From: Eutypa lata
Taxonomy: Eukaryota; Ascomycota; Sordariomycetes; Xylariales; Diatrypaceae
Assembly (NCBI GenBank): GCA_022661535.1
Contig: JAKULF010000001.1
Coordinates: 1,860,001 to 1,924,000, forward strand
Reading direction: 5' to 3'
DNA length: 64,000 nt
Positions 38,015 to 49,017 of the stretch are shown here, in pieces. The notes beneath the pieces were generated by a model that saw nothing but the letters and a program-made list of their open reading frames with translations, ran no database searches and was not told where the DNA came from. The stretch's first letter is position 1. Each line of letters begins with the position of its first letter. Made by a program: the position numbers and the translations under genes.

Positions 38015-38806
38015 AATACTAATCTTTACTCTACCTCCTATGAACACAAGGATGGCGAATAACCAACGTCGCGATTACTCCCCTCCCGCGGCCCCAACGC
38101 GACTTCGCTACATGCTTCCTAACTTAAACCTGTGCACGCTGTTGCGATTCATTATGCAACTTGCTATCTCGTCATTTGTTAAGTTATACGATGAAAGCAT
38201 TCCTTCGACTTAGTGGTTGGTGATGTGGGAGGTTCACTTGCATACGAAATCTCCGGGCTACTGATAACGAAACTTCGGAAGAGCCAGACTAATACCAGAA
38301 ATGATCAAAACCATCGCAGGAAGAAACCCAAGGTGGTCGCCGCTTCTGAAGTCGACAGCACCTCAACAGCGGGAAGATGAGGGGATATGAGCCTGGCCCA
38401 AAAGCTTTCGACTTAGAGATCTCCTGTCTGGCAACTCGCGTACTTATACGTGAATAGGGGCATCCAACTACAACAAAATCGAATGCTGGTCACCCTCTAT
38501 AGCCCGCTGATGCTATGAATAAGACCGCCAAAACAGAATTACTATTACGGGTACGTTATTATTATCATAGGTATTACATAGAAGATGCACAATTGAACAA
38601 CTCGTTAAAGAAAATCACCGCTTATGTCTTCACTAGTTATCGGGATAAAAGCACTTATAAATCATCATAATAACATTCAATCCCATAACGTGCCTATCTA
38701 TCCATATCGTTCATACTAATAACATAAATTGTGAAAACCAAAGGAAAAAAGAGGTGGAACGAGAGGAAAATAGCAAGCGCTCTATCTTCCTCTTAGGTAA
38801 GTAATC

Positions 38807-41800
38807 CTAAGCAGCAGCCGCCGCCACAAGACCAGTCAAGAGCTCACTCTTGGAGACAACGAGCCCAGCGAACTCCGCCAGCGACGGCGTCTGCAATATG
38901 TCGAAGATGGACACCCTGGCCCTCAGGCCGCTCGACAGCCAGTTGCGCAAGTCCACCGCGACCAGGGAATCGACGCCGTAGCGCGACAGCTGGTTCGCCG
39001 CGTCGATCTCCGACTGGTCGATGTTGAAGATGGCCGCCACCTTGGCCCCGACCGCGTCCACGATGAGCGCCGTGGCCTCGTCCACCGTGATCGTGCCGGC
39101 CGCCGCGCCGCGCGTGAGCTCCGACAGGCTGTCCTTCGCGCCCGTACCATCGCCACCGCCGCCGCCACCGGAGCCCTGATCCGACCCGCGCTGCGTCGCC
39201 AGGCGAAGCGTGCCGAAGCGGCGGTCGAGGCGCGCTGCCGTGCCCTCGGGCGTCGTCTCCTCCGACGCAATGCCCACTATGACTTGGCTGTCCTTGGGCT
39301 GCTCGCGCAGTGGGTATCGGATCGCTGCCTCGATCTGAGCTAGCACCACGTCGACGTCGACGGATGCGGCTCCGATGCTCTCGATGCGCTTCAGCACGTC
39401 GGCGCCGCCGCCCATCTGCTGCTCGACGTAGCCCGCGCCCTTGATGGCGGGCAGGTTGAGAGCGACGGCCGGCAGGCCCGCCGCCGTCCGGTGGCGTGCC
39501 AGTGTGTCCTGGAACGTGTTCCCGGCTGTGTAGTTCGCCTGCGAGGAGTGCCCGATCACGCCGGTGACGGAGGAGAGGAGCACGAAGAACTCGAGGGTGG
39601 TCGAGGGCAGGTGCTTGTGCAGGTTCAGACTGCTGTCGACCTTGGCGCGCACGCTGCGCTGCCATTGCGTGTAGGTCATGCGCTCGAGGACGGTGTCCTC
39701 GAGGGCCATGGCGGCGTGGACGACGCCGCGGATCGGGGGCAGGATGCTCGAGGCGTCTGCGAGGAGCTTGATGAGGCTGTTCTCCTCCGAGACATCGCAT
39801 GATTTTATCACCAGGTTGCAACCGTCGGCCTGGGCTAATTTCTTGACGTCGGCGGCGTCGGGGCTGGATTCTGCGTTTCGGGATACGACGAGCAGGTTCT
39901 TGGCTCCTATTTCCATCAACCATGAGGTGATGACACGACCGATACCTCCCAATCCTCCGACGACTAGGTAGGTTGCATCTGGATTGTCCAGTTGGAGAGG
40001 CAGGGTGTCGTCGGAAATGTCCTGTCTCCGGCGTTAGTATGTATGTATGCAAACAAAAATGAGATGTACATCAGATAAATCAAATCTTACCTTGACTTCT
40101 AGGTCTGGGTATACTCGTGGCACATATATCAAAGAATCCTTCACGGCGAACTCGGATTCCCGATCTGGAGATAAGATAGTGGAGTCGAAAGTCTGTTTGA
40201 TGATGTCGACAACGTGACCGATCTTGTCACTAGTCCACGGGTTTTCCGAGACGGGAGTGAAGTCAAGCTGAACACATCGCTTGCTTGCGTCCTCCTGTCT
40301 CAGAGTTCTCAGAAGACCCTGTGTCTCGCCGAATACGGGCTCCACGGAGTCTATAGCTCCGCCAGAGCTGAGCCAGAGCAGGTTTTGGCAACCGACCAGG
40401 AGATCGCGCAGTTTGTTGAAAGAGGTTTCGTCCAGACCATGCACGAAGGGGGCGGTGATCTCGGGGGTGAAAATGTAGAGGCTGTCCTCCGATGTCTTGA
40501 TATCGAAGAGGTTCTCGACGATTGGCGTCCCTCCAGTCAAGGCCTGGATGGCGCTGCTGAGCTCCTGGAGCCACTGTTGCGGCGGAGGAGTTCCCGAATG
40601 CACGATAGAGACTGAAGAGGGATAGGACGTCTTTGTCTCAGCACTAGCAATGATGAGACTAGTAGATTGGAACTCGGCATCTTCCGAGTCGCTAATGTCG
40701 AAGTCAACGCCTGCGAAGCCAGTTTCGCGGAGGACGCTGTCCCATGTCTTGACAGGTACGTGAGGGCTCGACTTTCTGAAATCCTCCTCACCATTCCACC
40801 ACTCGGGGAGCGTGCCAAAGACTAGCTCGGTGTCCAGGGGGTCCTGCGTGGTTTCGATCAAGACCAGCTTCCCACCGGGCTTGAGCAGTTTCCGAACATT
40901 CGCCAAGGTTCGGTTGAGAGACTTGGTAGCATGCAGCGCTTCGGAGGCCACAATCAGATCATAACTGAAGGACTCGAAAGACTGCGCCAGGGGATCATCT
41001 TCGATGTTCAGGGTCTTGAATTCTACGATGTCACTCCACTGGCTAAGCTTCTGGCCCGCCGCTTCAAAGAAGCTGTCAGAGACATCGGTGTAGGTGTAAC
41101 GACCGAGCAGGGAGCCGCGCTCCGCCTTGGCGCCGAAGGCATCGAGAACCACCTTGGCAGCCGAGCCCGCACCTGCGCCGATCTCCAAGACCTTGGCACC
41201 TGGCTTGCTTATCGCGAAGAGCTCGATAATCTTGGAAAGCTGTTGGTAGCTCCGGTCCTTGACACCAGGACGGTCGGAGTAGTACTTGCTCAGCAGGTCG
41301 TCTTCCTTGACGAGGTCTAGCGGTGCCACCTCGCCACGGATGATCTTCGCAAGCTGCCGTCCTACCTTAACCGTAAGTTGGGCGGCGGCATTGTCAGTCG
41401 CGGCTAATTCATCGTAAAGCATCTGCTTGAGACCCTTTTTGGCACGCGCCCACACCTTGCTGCCAGGAGCTAAAGAGCCGGTCTCACCAAGGACGGCCGT
41501 CTGTTTCAACCAGGTGTACAGCTTCTGACAGTGAGGTTCCCAGGACCCTTCGCCCTGTCCAGGAGTCTTCTCTAGCTCCTTCACGACATCGTGGATCAAG
41601 TAATAAGATGCACGCAGGATCTTCTTCTCGAAGGCCTTGGCTTCCTCGTCTGGCGTGAGACGAATGGAGTCCTTGAAGGACGACGGGATCTGGGAAGAGA
41701 AGATGTCAAGTTCCCATTGGATGCTGGAGGTCAGTGGTTTCTTCTGCACTTGCTCGTCGGTGGGTCGAGGGACGGCTATAGCGAAGAAGTCCTTCATGTC

Positions 41801-44800
41801 TACAACTGGCGTGGAGGTCCCCTCGCCTCCATTTAGAATGGCGATACTGGATGTAAAGCCTCGCTCTTCCGAACTCAGGCACTCAGCAAGAGCAAGCAGT
41901 TTCTCGCCGGACTGATTGTTGAGACCAGCTCGTACGGACATGGAGCGGATGGAACGGGGCACCACAAGCGAGGTCTGCTGGATCTTCTTGGGTATGTTGG
42001 TGTACGCAGCCACGATGATAGAATCCAGAGTAGTGGGGTGGATAACATAACTTTCGCCCTCCGAAGCGACTTCTGGGATAGAAATCCCAGCAATGGCCTT
42101 CTTCCTCGAGAACTTCACATCCGTCAGGTTCTGGAACGTCGGGCCATGGTAGAAGCCCATCTCGCGCATGCCAGCGAACAGATCATCGGGATCTATGTGA
42201 CGCGGCTTGAGACCCGGGATGAAGAATGCATTGGCATTGACAGCCTGCTCGCCGTCCTTGGCGTCGTGCTCAGCTGACACGTAACCCTTGCAGTTCACTA
42301 TCCAGTTGTCTCCCGTACTGATAGAAGAGAGAGTAAACTCGTACTCATTCTCGTCGGTAGGTCGCATGCTAAGCTGGATTTCGATGCCAGCCGACCCTTC
42401 TGGAATAGCCAATGCATTTGAGATCTCAATATCCCGGAGGTTGTAACTGGTGACCGGCTTCTCTTGGCTCTCTAGAAGGCGTGTTGCTTCAATGGCCAGG
42501 GTGATGTACCCAGCGCCGGGAAGCACCGGGCCACCCTCGACTTGATGGTCCATCAACCAAGGTAGGTCAGCGAGACGCAAGAAGTTCCGCCATATGGGAG
42601 TAAGTCCATTGTTTCCGGGGAGTATGGTTCCCAGAAGCTCGTGGGGCGGGAATTTCTTATGGGCCATTTGCCTGTTGATCCTAGATTCCACCCAGTAGCG
42701 CTGCGTGTGGTTCCACGCATAACTAGGGAGATCCCGCACAAAGGCGTGCTTCTCACCAAGGGGAGAGTTGATAGCCGGCAAGGAAACAGGATACCCTCTG
42801 CTTATGAGATCGCTGGCTAGTGTTTGCATTGTCTCCACAGCATCGACGTTTCTCGTAAGACACGAGCCGTACGGGAACTCCTTGCCCTTAGCCTTGAGGA
42901 TTTGGCGGATGGGGCCAGACAGCGTGCCGTGAGGACCAACCTCGATAATCATGTCGACTTGCGGTGTGCCGTCCTCGGCGAAACACATCTTATCGAACGA
43001 CTGGCTGAAGAGAACAGGGCTCGTCAAATTACGGACCCAGTGGTCCGGGGCCAGTGCCTTGGGCGAAGTGACGATCTCGCCCGTTACCGGAGACGCGTAC
43101 CGCAGCGTAGATTCACTCTGCTGCTTTTCACCTGACTTGGCAGACAAGATAGTTTGTAGACTGTTCAGGTAGTCCTGCGCCAGGCACTGCATGTGGTGAG
43201 AGTGGTACGCAAGGGGCACCTTGAGCTTTCGTGCGAATATGCCATCTGCCTGAATTCGCTTCTCGACTACATCGAGTGCTTCCATGTCACCGGAAAGCGT
43301 AACGCTACCCGGGGAGTTGACACAGGCTACGACAACACGTCCGCCTGGTGTGTCGACGAGGTATTTCGCGGCGTCCTCTTGACCTAGTCCGGCAGCCGCC
43401 ATGGCACCGGACAGCTTCTTGAGGGGTTCATTTCGGAGGGCAAGCTCGCCACGGTAAAATGCAGCCCCGAGTGCCTCTGCGAAGGTCAGAGTTCCGAAGA
43501 CATACCCTGCGGCGATTTCTCCACTGGAGTGGGCAGTTACGGCGTCGGGGGTGATGCCCCAGGATTTGAGGAGGTCAACTAAGCATAGTTGCAGAGCCAC
43601 GGTGATTGGCTGACTCAGGTTGACCTCAGCAATTCGCGTGGTTTTGGCGTCCCTCAAAAGCTCGTCTATTATATGGTATTAGAAATATCACTACAAAAAA
43701 GGAAGATCAGGGGTAAACGAACCGTATAGGGACCAGGTCGCCCCATAACCCTTCAGGATTTCGTCGGCATTTTGGACAGCTGAGGCGTAAACCGGGTAAG
43801 CGGAGAGCAGCTCTCGGCCCATGGCATGCCACTGGGCTCCCTGGCCGTTGAAAACAAAACCTAATCGGGGTTGCTTAGCCGGGACGTGAGTTGTCTTGAG
43901 CGAGGACTTTTCTAGCTGGTCAGCTAGTTCGGTCACGCTGCTCGCACGGATTGTTGACACGTATGTCAGTCTCGAGCGTCTCTCCGACAGAGTGAACGCC
44001 AGGTCACCCAAAACATCATCTTTGAATGACGTTCGAATATGAGCCGCAAGTTTGGCGGCATTTCCTTTCAGTGCCACGGCATCTTTCGCACTTAGAAGGT
44101 AAAGACGGGATCGCTCGGCGTCGCCAGATATAGTACTCCCGTTCGTCTTGGAACCTAACTCTGGAGCCCCTTCAAGAATGACATGGGAGTTGGTACCTCC
44201 GTAACCGTAGTTGTTAATCGAAGCTCGAAGAGGCTTGTTTTCGGGCCATGGGGTGAGCGTGGTCGGAACCTGTCAGAACGTCAATATTCTACAATACGAA
44301 CTCGGTGTGGCTAAATTCCACGTACGGTTAGGTTCCACGCGGATAGGGGGATTTTGGGGTTAGGTGTCTCGTAATTCATGTTCTGGGGTATCTGCTTATT
44401 CTTCAAAGCCCAGAGAGTCTTGATGATACCAGCAAGCCCGCTTGCCGATTCCGTGTGGCCTACGTTGGTCTTCACCGAGCCGACTACGACGGGATCTCCG
44501 GCTTTGCGGCTTCTACCGAAGGTCCTGGCCAGTGCTTCGGCTTCGACGAGATCACCAGTTGGAGTTCCCGTCATGTGGGCCTCGACGTAGCCGGTGTCCG
44601 AGAGGTTCAGGCCCGCCCGTCTGTAGCATTGCTCTATCAGCTTGACTTGGGCTTCCATGGATGGAGATGTGATTGATGTCGTTTTTCCGTCCTGGTTAAG
44701 ACCGCTCCCTCGCACAACTCCATGGATGTAGTCTCCATCCCGGATTGCTGCGTTTAGGTCCTTTAGGATAAGAGTCGCCGTCTAAATCACCTCCTCGTCA

Positions 44801-45992
44801 GTAAATTGATGAATAAATGGCACTGCTAGCTCCTATAATAGCGTCTTCTATCCGGGGGAAACTTGCTAACTTACGCCTTCTCCTCTTCCGTATCCTTGAG
44901 CGCGAGAATCCCAGGCATAACATTTACCTTCAGCACCAACCATACTGAAACTGTGTTAGCGTGCATCTTCTTCGTTCGTAATGAGTACTATCTCACCTCA
45001 AACTAGACATTGCAATATAGAGATCAGGGCTCAAAATGGCAGTGCTAGCCGCGATAATGGATAGCTCAGATTCGCCGAGAGCGATGCTACGGCACCCTTG
45101 ATGCAGACACACCAAGCCGGATGAGCAACCCGTGTCAATGGACATACTAGCTCCCTGTAAATCGTAAAAGTGTGATATACGGTTAGACAGCATCGCCGTG
45201 CCGTTGCCAGTGAGGAAAGCAGCTGGGAGACATTCGGGGTCACGTGTTTGAAGCTCATGGTAATCTTTACCGTAGCATCCCGTGTAAACGGACGTGTCTG
45301 AGCCAACTAGCTTCTCGGCCGGAATACCAGCTAAATAAGACTGTCAGAAACATTGTCATACGATGGAAGCTGATGAGCGCATCTCTTACCGTCTTCCATG
45401 GCTTCGTAGACACACTCCAACAACCATCTGAGCTGAGGATCCATCGCCTAGACACCATTAGGATTCACTCTTCAATTGCCAAGAACTCTCCAGGAGACTC
45501 ACATTGGCTACATCAGCTGACAGGTTAAAGAAGGCAGCATCAAAGACGCCGACATCTTGGTCAAGGAAGTGACCACCGATGGCATGGTTCTATATGATGA
45601 TGTTAGTGTATTGAAGCTGTCTCAATTCGTGTTGCAGAGCTATACTCAGCTCTCTGTGCACTTACACGTCCTAGTCTCTCCTTGTCTGCATGGTAGAATG
45701 ACTTGACGTCAAATCGATCTTCGGGAATAGGGGACCAGCCTGCTTCGCCATTCGCACACATGTCCCATAGCTTAGAAGGGCTCGTCGCCGATCCAGCGAA
45801 CCTGCAGCTCACACCTATAATAGCAATAGGGTTGGTAGGGGGCGGTACATTCTTGGGGGTAGAAGTGCCATTGCCGTTCACGTGACCATTGGCATGACCA
45901 TTAACATGAGGCACGCCATTGCCGTTTATGCGAGGCGACGACGTATGGCCGTTTGCCATTGGCTTAGAAGAAGCAGTCATATTGATTGTCAT
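38807..45992 (-). CDS. highly reducing-type polyketide synthase, KS-AT-DH-cMT-KR-ACP, no ER
   Basis: Predicted iterative type I polyketide synthase of 2222 aa. Nine exons: 45992-45666, 45589-45503, 45447-45390, 45330-44997, 44944-44875, 44781-44326, 44269-43723, 43665-40091 and 40021-38807. KS spans about 55-470, with Cys226 (SIDTGCSSG), His361 in EAHMTGT and His401 in KTNVGH. AT begins near 580 (FNGQGAQW) with Ser673 in AHSSGE. DH has His1000 ([16 protein letters not shown]) and Asp1174 (HPTTLDS). The methyltransferase motif VLEIGAGAG is near 1452. KR has GGLGGIGR near 1840 and Tyr1982. ACP has Ser2170 in [10 protein letters not shown]. Where HR-PKSs usually carry an enoylreductase, [12 protein letters not shown] joins within about 20 residues to KR, across a 69-nt intron. 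No release domain or NRPS follows ACP. The product should be C-methylated and partly unsaturated. The N terminus is Asn/Gly/His-rich. Confidence 0.92.
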
Positions 45993-47538
45993 AGGAACTT
46001 AATAATGTTTCCTCCCCTATGCTCTCGTTCAATCATCAAGAGCAAGCACGAAGAACACAGGTAATATTTCATATCAGAGATGCTATCTATAATGTCTCTA
46101 TATTCTCTCGAGGATAATAGATCTAGAACACTCTTAGAGGATTCATGGGGTGTTGCACATCGGCTACGAACAACTCTACCTCCGGCCGAGACGTTGACTC
46201 GCTGTCCTGAATAGGAAAAGCAACCCTCGATTACTAAGGTAAGCAAGCAGAACGAACCAAAAAGAAGTCGATATAGTTAAAGTACGAGTCAAAATGGGTA
46301 AATGGTGTTTTCAGCTCGAAATCCGGAGTAAATCCTCAGTTAACTCCTGTTTTGACTCCGTTTGCTCTATCCCAGCAGCCGGAGTCATGAGATGACTAAC
46401 CAGCATATTACTCATACAAAGTGCAAAGTTGACTTACCTTAGATCAAGAAGCAGTATCTGCACATGTTCTAACTTCTAACAAGCCGAGGCAATTATGTAC
46501 TTACCTACATGACTGCATAGAGACTGGACAGAGCGAAATCCTCAACCGGACGAAATACGCATCCTCATGCAGAGCTGCATGCATGGCCTACATACCCAAT
46601 ACCTAATGTGTAACTAACTATGTCATGCACGTATCGTAAATAGGTATGCAAACGGATCCGCATCTGAGACACGTCTTACGATGAATACCTAACACCGGTA
46701 AGATTACTATTAACGTCATCTTATTGTTTTAGAGTAGCGTACGTAATAAACCCCGAGTATCGGGATGCTACTTGGTAAAGGACTTGAAAGTTGGATTGAT
46801 CAACGAGGATGACTACCTACATACGATTACTGTCTGCACGAGATGACGAGAAGTGAACGTTAACCTGCATTTGCAACGTGCGTTGTAACCTGCATGCATT
46901 GAGGATGCAATGAAACGACACAATCGCTGGTTCTCAGCTGTAAATACAGGGATCACAAAGACCACCTTCTAAGTCTCACTAGTTCGAGATAATTGGACCG
47001 CTTAAATTTAAAGTTATAGATACGAGTACGAGCTGAATAGATCACGGCACATCATATTAAAGCTGCTGGGCTAGGTAATCTTGGCAGTCTAGAGCTACAG
47101 TAACTAGCCGAGCAACCCAATTGGGATGCATGTTGAATTGTAAGTCGAAAGGGCGGCCCGGGAGTGGTTTGATGAAGCCATACATTACGGCTCTTGATAA
47201 AATACTATCAACGAAATCAGGACATGATAAATAATTTAACAGTAACTAACTGCTCATTGACCCTCCAGAGGATTATGTCGCAAAAGAAGGATAATTGCCG
47301 GGAATAGATAGTGAAGTACATACGGTGGTTACGGGTATGACGGGCGACGGGGTACCTAGAATATAGTTGATACGAATTTCTACAAAAAAACACATAAAAT
47401 ATAACGTAACAATTCAACAGCATCAAGTGGTAAATCTTCAGAGTGCATCGCATCAATAAAGATATAGTTATGAACGCCTGGATCGTCTATGTAGATATGT
47501 CTAGCAGTCGTTTTAGTTACATGGTAAGTTAAAAACCC
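45993..47538. promoter_or_regulatory. polyketide synthase upstream region with CGGAGT sites
   Basis: About 1.5 kb between the synthase start and the acyltransferase stop, with no supported gene. CGGAGT occurs at 46324-46329 and 46380-46385, and its complement ACTCCG at 46355-46360, 330-395 bases upstream of the synthase ATG. GAGTCAAAA (46286-46294) and TTTTGACTC (46350-46358) form a perfect 9-bp inverted repeat. Binuclear-cluster factors usually bind CGG-containing sites (family knowledge), so these are candidate operator elements. Confidence 0.4.
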
Positions 47539-49017
47539 CTACAACGGCAAGCAGAACCGCGCAAACTCCTCATCCTCCAACAGATGCTCCATCTCGTCCT
47601 CGTACAGATTCATGGCGATCTCGATACCGCCGGGGGTCCTCCGCGGCAGCACGAACGAGACCCTGGAGTGGTCATTGAAGAGGCCGAGGAAGCAGCGGAC
47701 GGCCTCGGCGCGCCCGCCGTTCAGGAAGCTCTTCTCGCCGAACGAGATGGCGTCGACGGGGAACAGCAGCAGGTTGGAGATGAGCAGGTCCGCCCCGTCC
47801 TGGTACCGGAACCGCGGCCGCAGCGCGTCGTAGTCCGCCACGCCCCGGATCAGCGAGTACGCGTCGTGCAGGACGGCGCTGCTGGCGCGCCCGGCCCCGT
47901 CCCGGATCGCCTGCGCGATGCGCCCCAGCGGCACCGACTTGTCGTCGAGGATGTCCGAGAGCGGCAGCTCCGCCTGGTTGTAGAACGTGATGTTGCCCAG
48001 GTAGCTCGGCGGCACCGACTGCGACCGCGAGAAGTCCGTGCGCCCGTCGATCGCCGACTCCAGCACCGACGTGTCGGAGAGCGGCGTGCCGTCGTGTGCG
48101 GCGGCGGCGCGGGCCCGGACGAGTCCGCGCCACATCAGCGCCGTCACGATGTCGTTGCTGGAGAGGACGTTCGCGCCGACCGCCTCGTCGCATTCCTTGC
48201 GGAGCGTCGCCTGGCTCGCCGCCGATATGTAGAAGGTCTGGTTGGTGGGCTTTCGGCCCGATGGCGTCTTGTGGGGCTCGTTTCGCTGCTTAGCTGCTGC
48301 TTCTTCGGGTACCGTAGCCTCGGCGGAGCCCACTTTTCGCACGCCCACCAGCCCTCGCGTCCAGTCGTCGGCATCGGTGGCGACGCGCTCCGAGCTCTCC
48401 TCCTTCCAGACTCGGTCGAGGAGGGTGCGGTCTGAGCTCTCAGGAGGGAGGTCGTCGAAGGTGAAGTCGGGATCTACCAGGCTTCTGGAATGGTCGGCCC
48501 ACAGCTTCATCGCAATGAGCATGGCGGTGCCGTCGAGCGCCGCGTGGCAGGCCGACATGCACAGGATGCAGGCCCCGGGGATGAAGTTGGCCTGGGCCAC
48601 GAAGATGTCGCAGCCGGCTTCCAGGTCGCCCTCGACGGGGACGGGGAGCAGATCCAGCTCCTCGAACGCGTCGCCCGGGAACCCTTCTTCCTTCAGCTCG
48701 GCGTAGGTCAATTCCGTCTCCAGCTCGTTGTAGACCAGCTGGTGGGGCGGAGGGCCGTCCTCGGCGACGGCGGGCGTGTAGCGGATTTCGCGCTGGCCGT
48801 GGCGCCAGCCGCTGGTCCCGGGCGCCTGATTGTAGACTTTGCCCCCGAGCCAGGGAACCTTGTGGAAGGTCTTCCTCAGGCCCCTGGCGAGGTCTTCGAA
48901 GACCTCCTTAGGCTCGGCGCCGTCTTTGAGCGGGAAGTAATAGCATAGGTTGAGATAATTGGGTTTGTGTAGGTGGTCTAGGGGGGTCAGAGGTACATGG
49001 GTTGGTTTTACGGCCAT
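47539..49017 (-). CDS. BAHD/trichothecene 3-O-acetyltransferase-like acyltransferase
   Basis: Predicted CoA- or ACP-dependent acyltransferase of 492 aa in one exon. I chose the ATG at 49017 (MAVKPTHVPLTPLDHL); the open frame runs only three codons further upstream from a GTG. The catalytic HxxxD motif is His158-Ala-Ala-Leu-Asp162. The family's second motif, DFGWG, is represented only by AISFGEKSF near the C terminus, so its Asp is missing. Length and the opening PLTPLD match the fungal transferase family (PF02458-type). The gene lies on the same strand downstream-to-upstream as the synthase and transporter, separated by 1.5-1.6 kb gaps. Such enzymes often esterify polyketides or help release them from synthases lacking a thioesterase; that role here is inference. 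The coding sequence is GC-rich. Confidence 0.88.
   Translation of the reverse strand: MAVKPTHVPLTPLDHLHKPNYLNLCYYFPLKDGAEPKEVFEDLARGLRKTFHKVPWLGGKVYNQAPGTSGWRHGQREIRYTPAVAEDGPPPHQLVYNELETELTYAELKEEGFPGDAFEELDLLPVPVEGDLEAGCDIFVAQANFIPGACILCMSACHAALDGTAMLIAMKLWADHSRSLVDPDFTFDDLPPESSDRTLLDRVWKEESSERVATDADDWTRGLVGVRKVGSAEATVPEEAAAKQRNEPHKTPSGRKPTNQTFYISAASQATLRKECDEAVGANVLSSNDIVTALMWRGLVRARAAAAHDGTPLSDTSVLESAIDGRTDFSRSQSVPPSYLGNITFYNQAELPLSDILDDKSVPLGRIAQAIRDGAGRASSAVLHDAYSLIRGVADYDALRPRFRYQDGADLLISNLLLFPVDAISFGEKSFLNGGRAEAVRCFLGLFNDHSRVSFVLPRRTPGGIEIAMNLYEDEMEHLLEDEEFARFCLPL

Larger units (their letters stand above)
21675..38806. other. 17-kb region without a supported protein gene
   Basis: Between the 5' end of the CCCH gene and the 3' end of the polyketide synthase gene I find no frame with recognisable domains. 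The longest open frame is about 140 codons (32173-32601), beginning with a poly-Leu run from a CTG microsatellite. GTAT/GTAG, CA, GATT and GAGAC repeats are frequent. Base composition is mixed, not the strong AT bias expected of heavily RIP-mutated DNA. Identified sub-features (MITE, Pol III-like unit, repeat remnant) are listed separately. The region may contain noncoding transcripts, but sequence alone does not show them. Confidence 0.55.

Noticed and set aside
38844..40052. 402-codon minus-strand frame overlapping the PKS last exon
   Set aside because: Shifted-frame shadow of the KR-ACP coding region; Arg/Gly-rich with no motifs.
47584..48435. 283-codon plus-strand open frame
   Set aside because: It lies antisense to the GC-rich acyltransferase coding sequence, which has clear family motifs.
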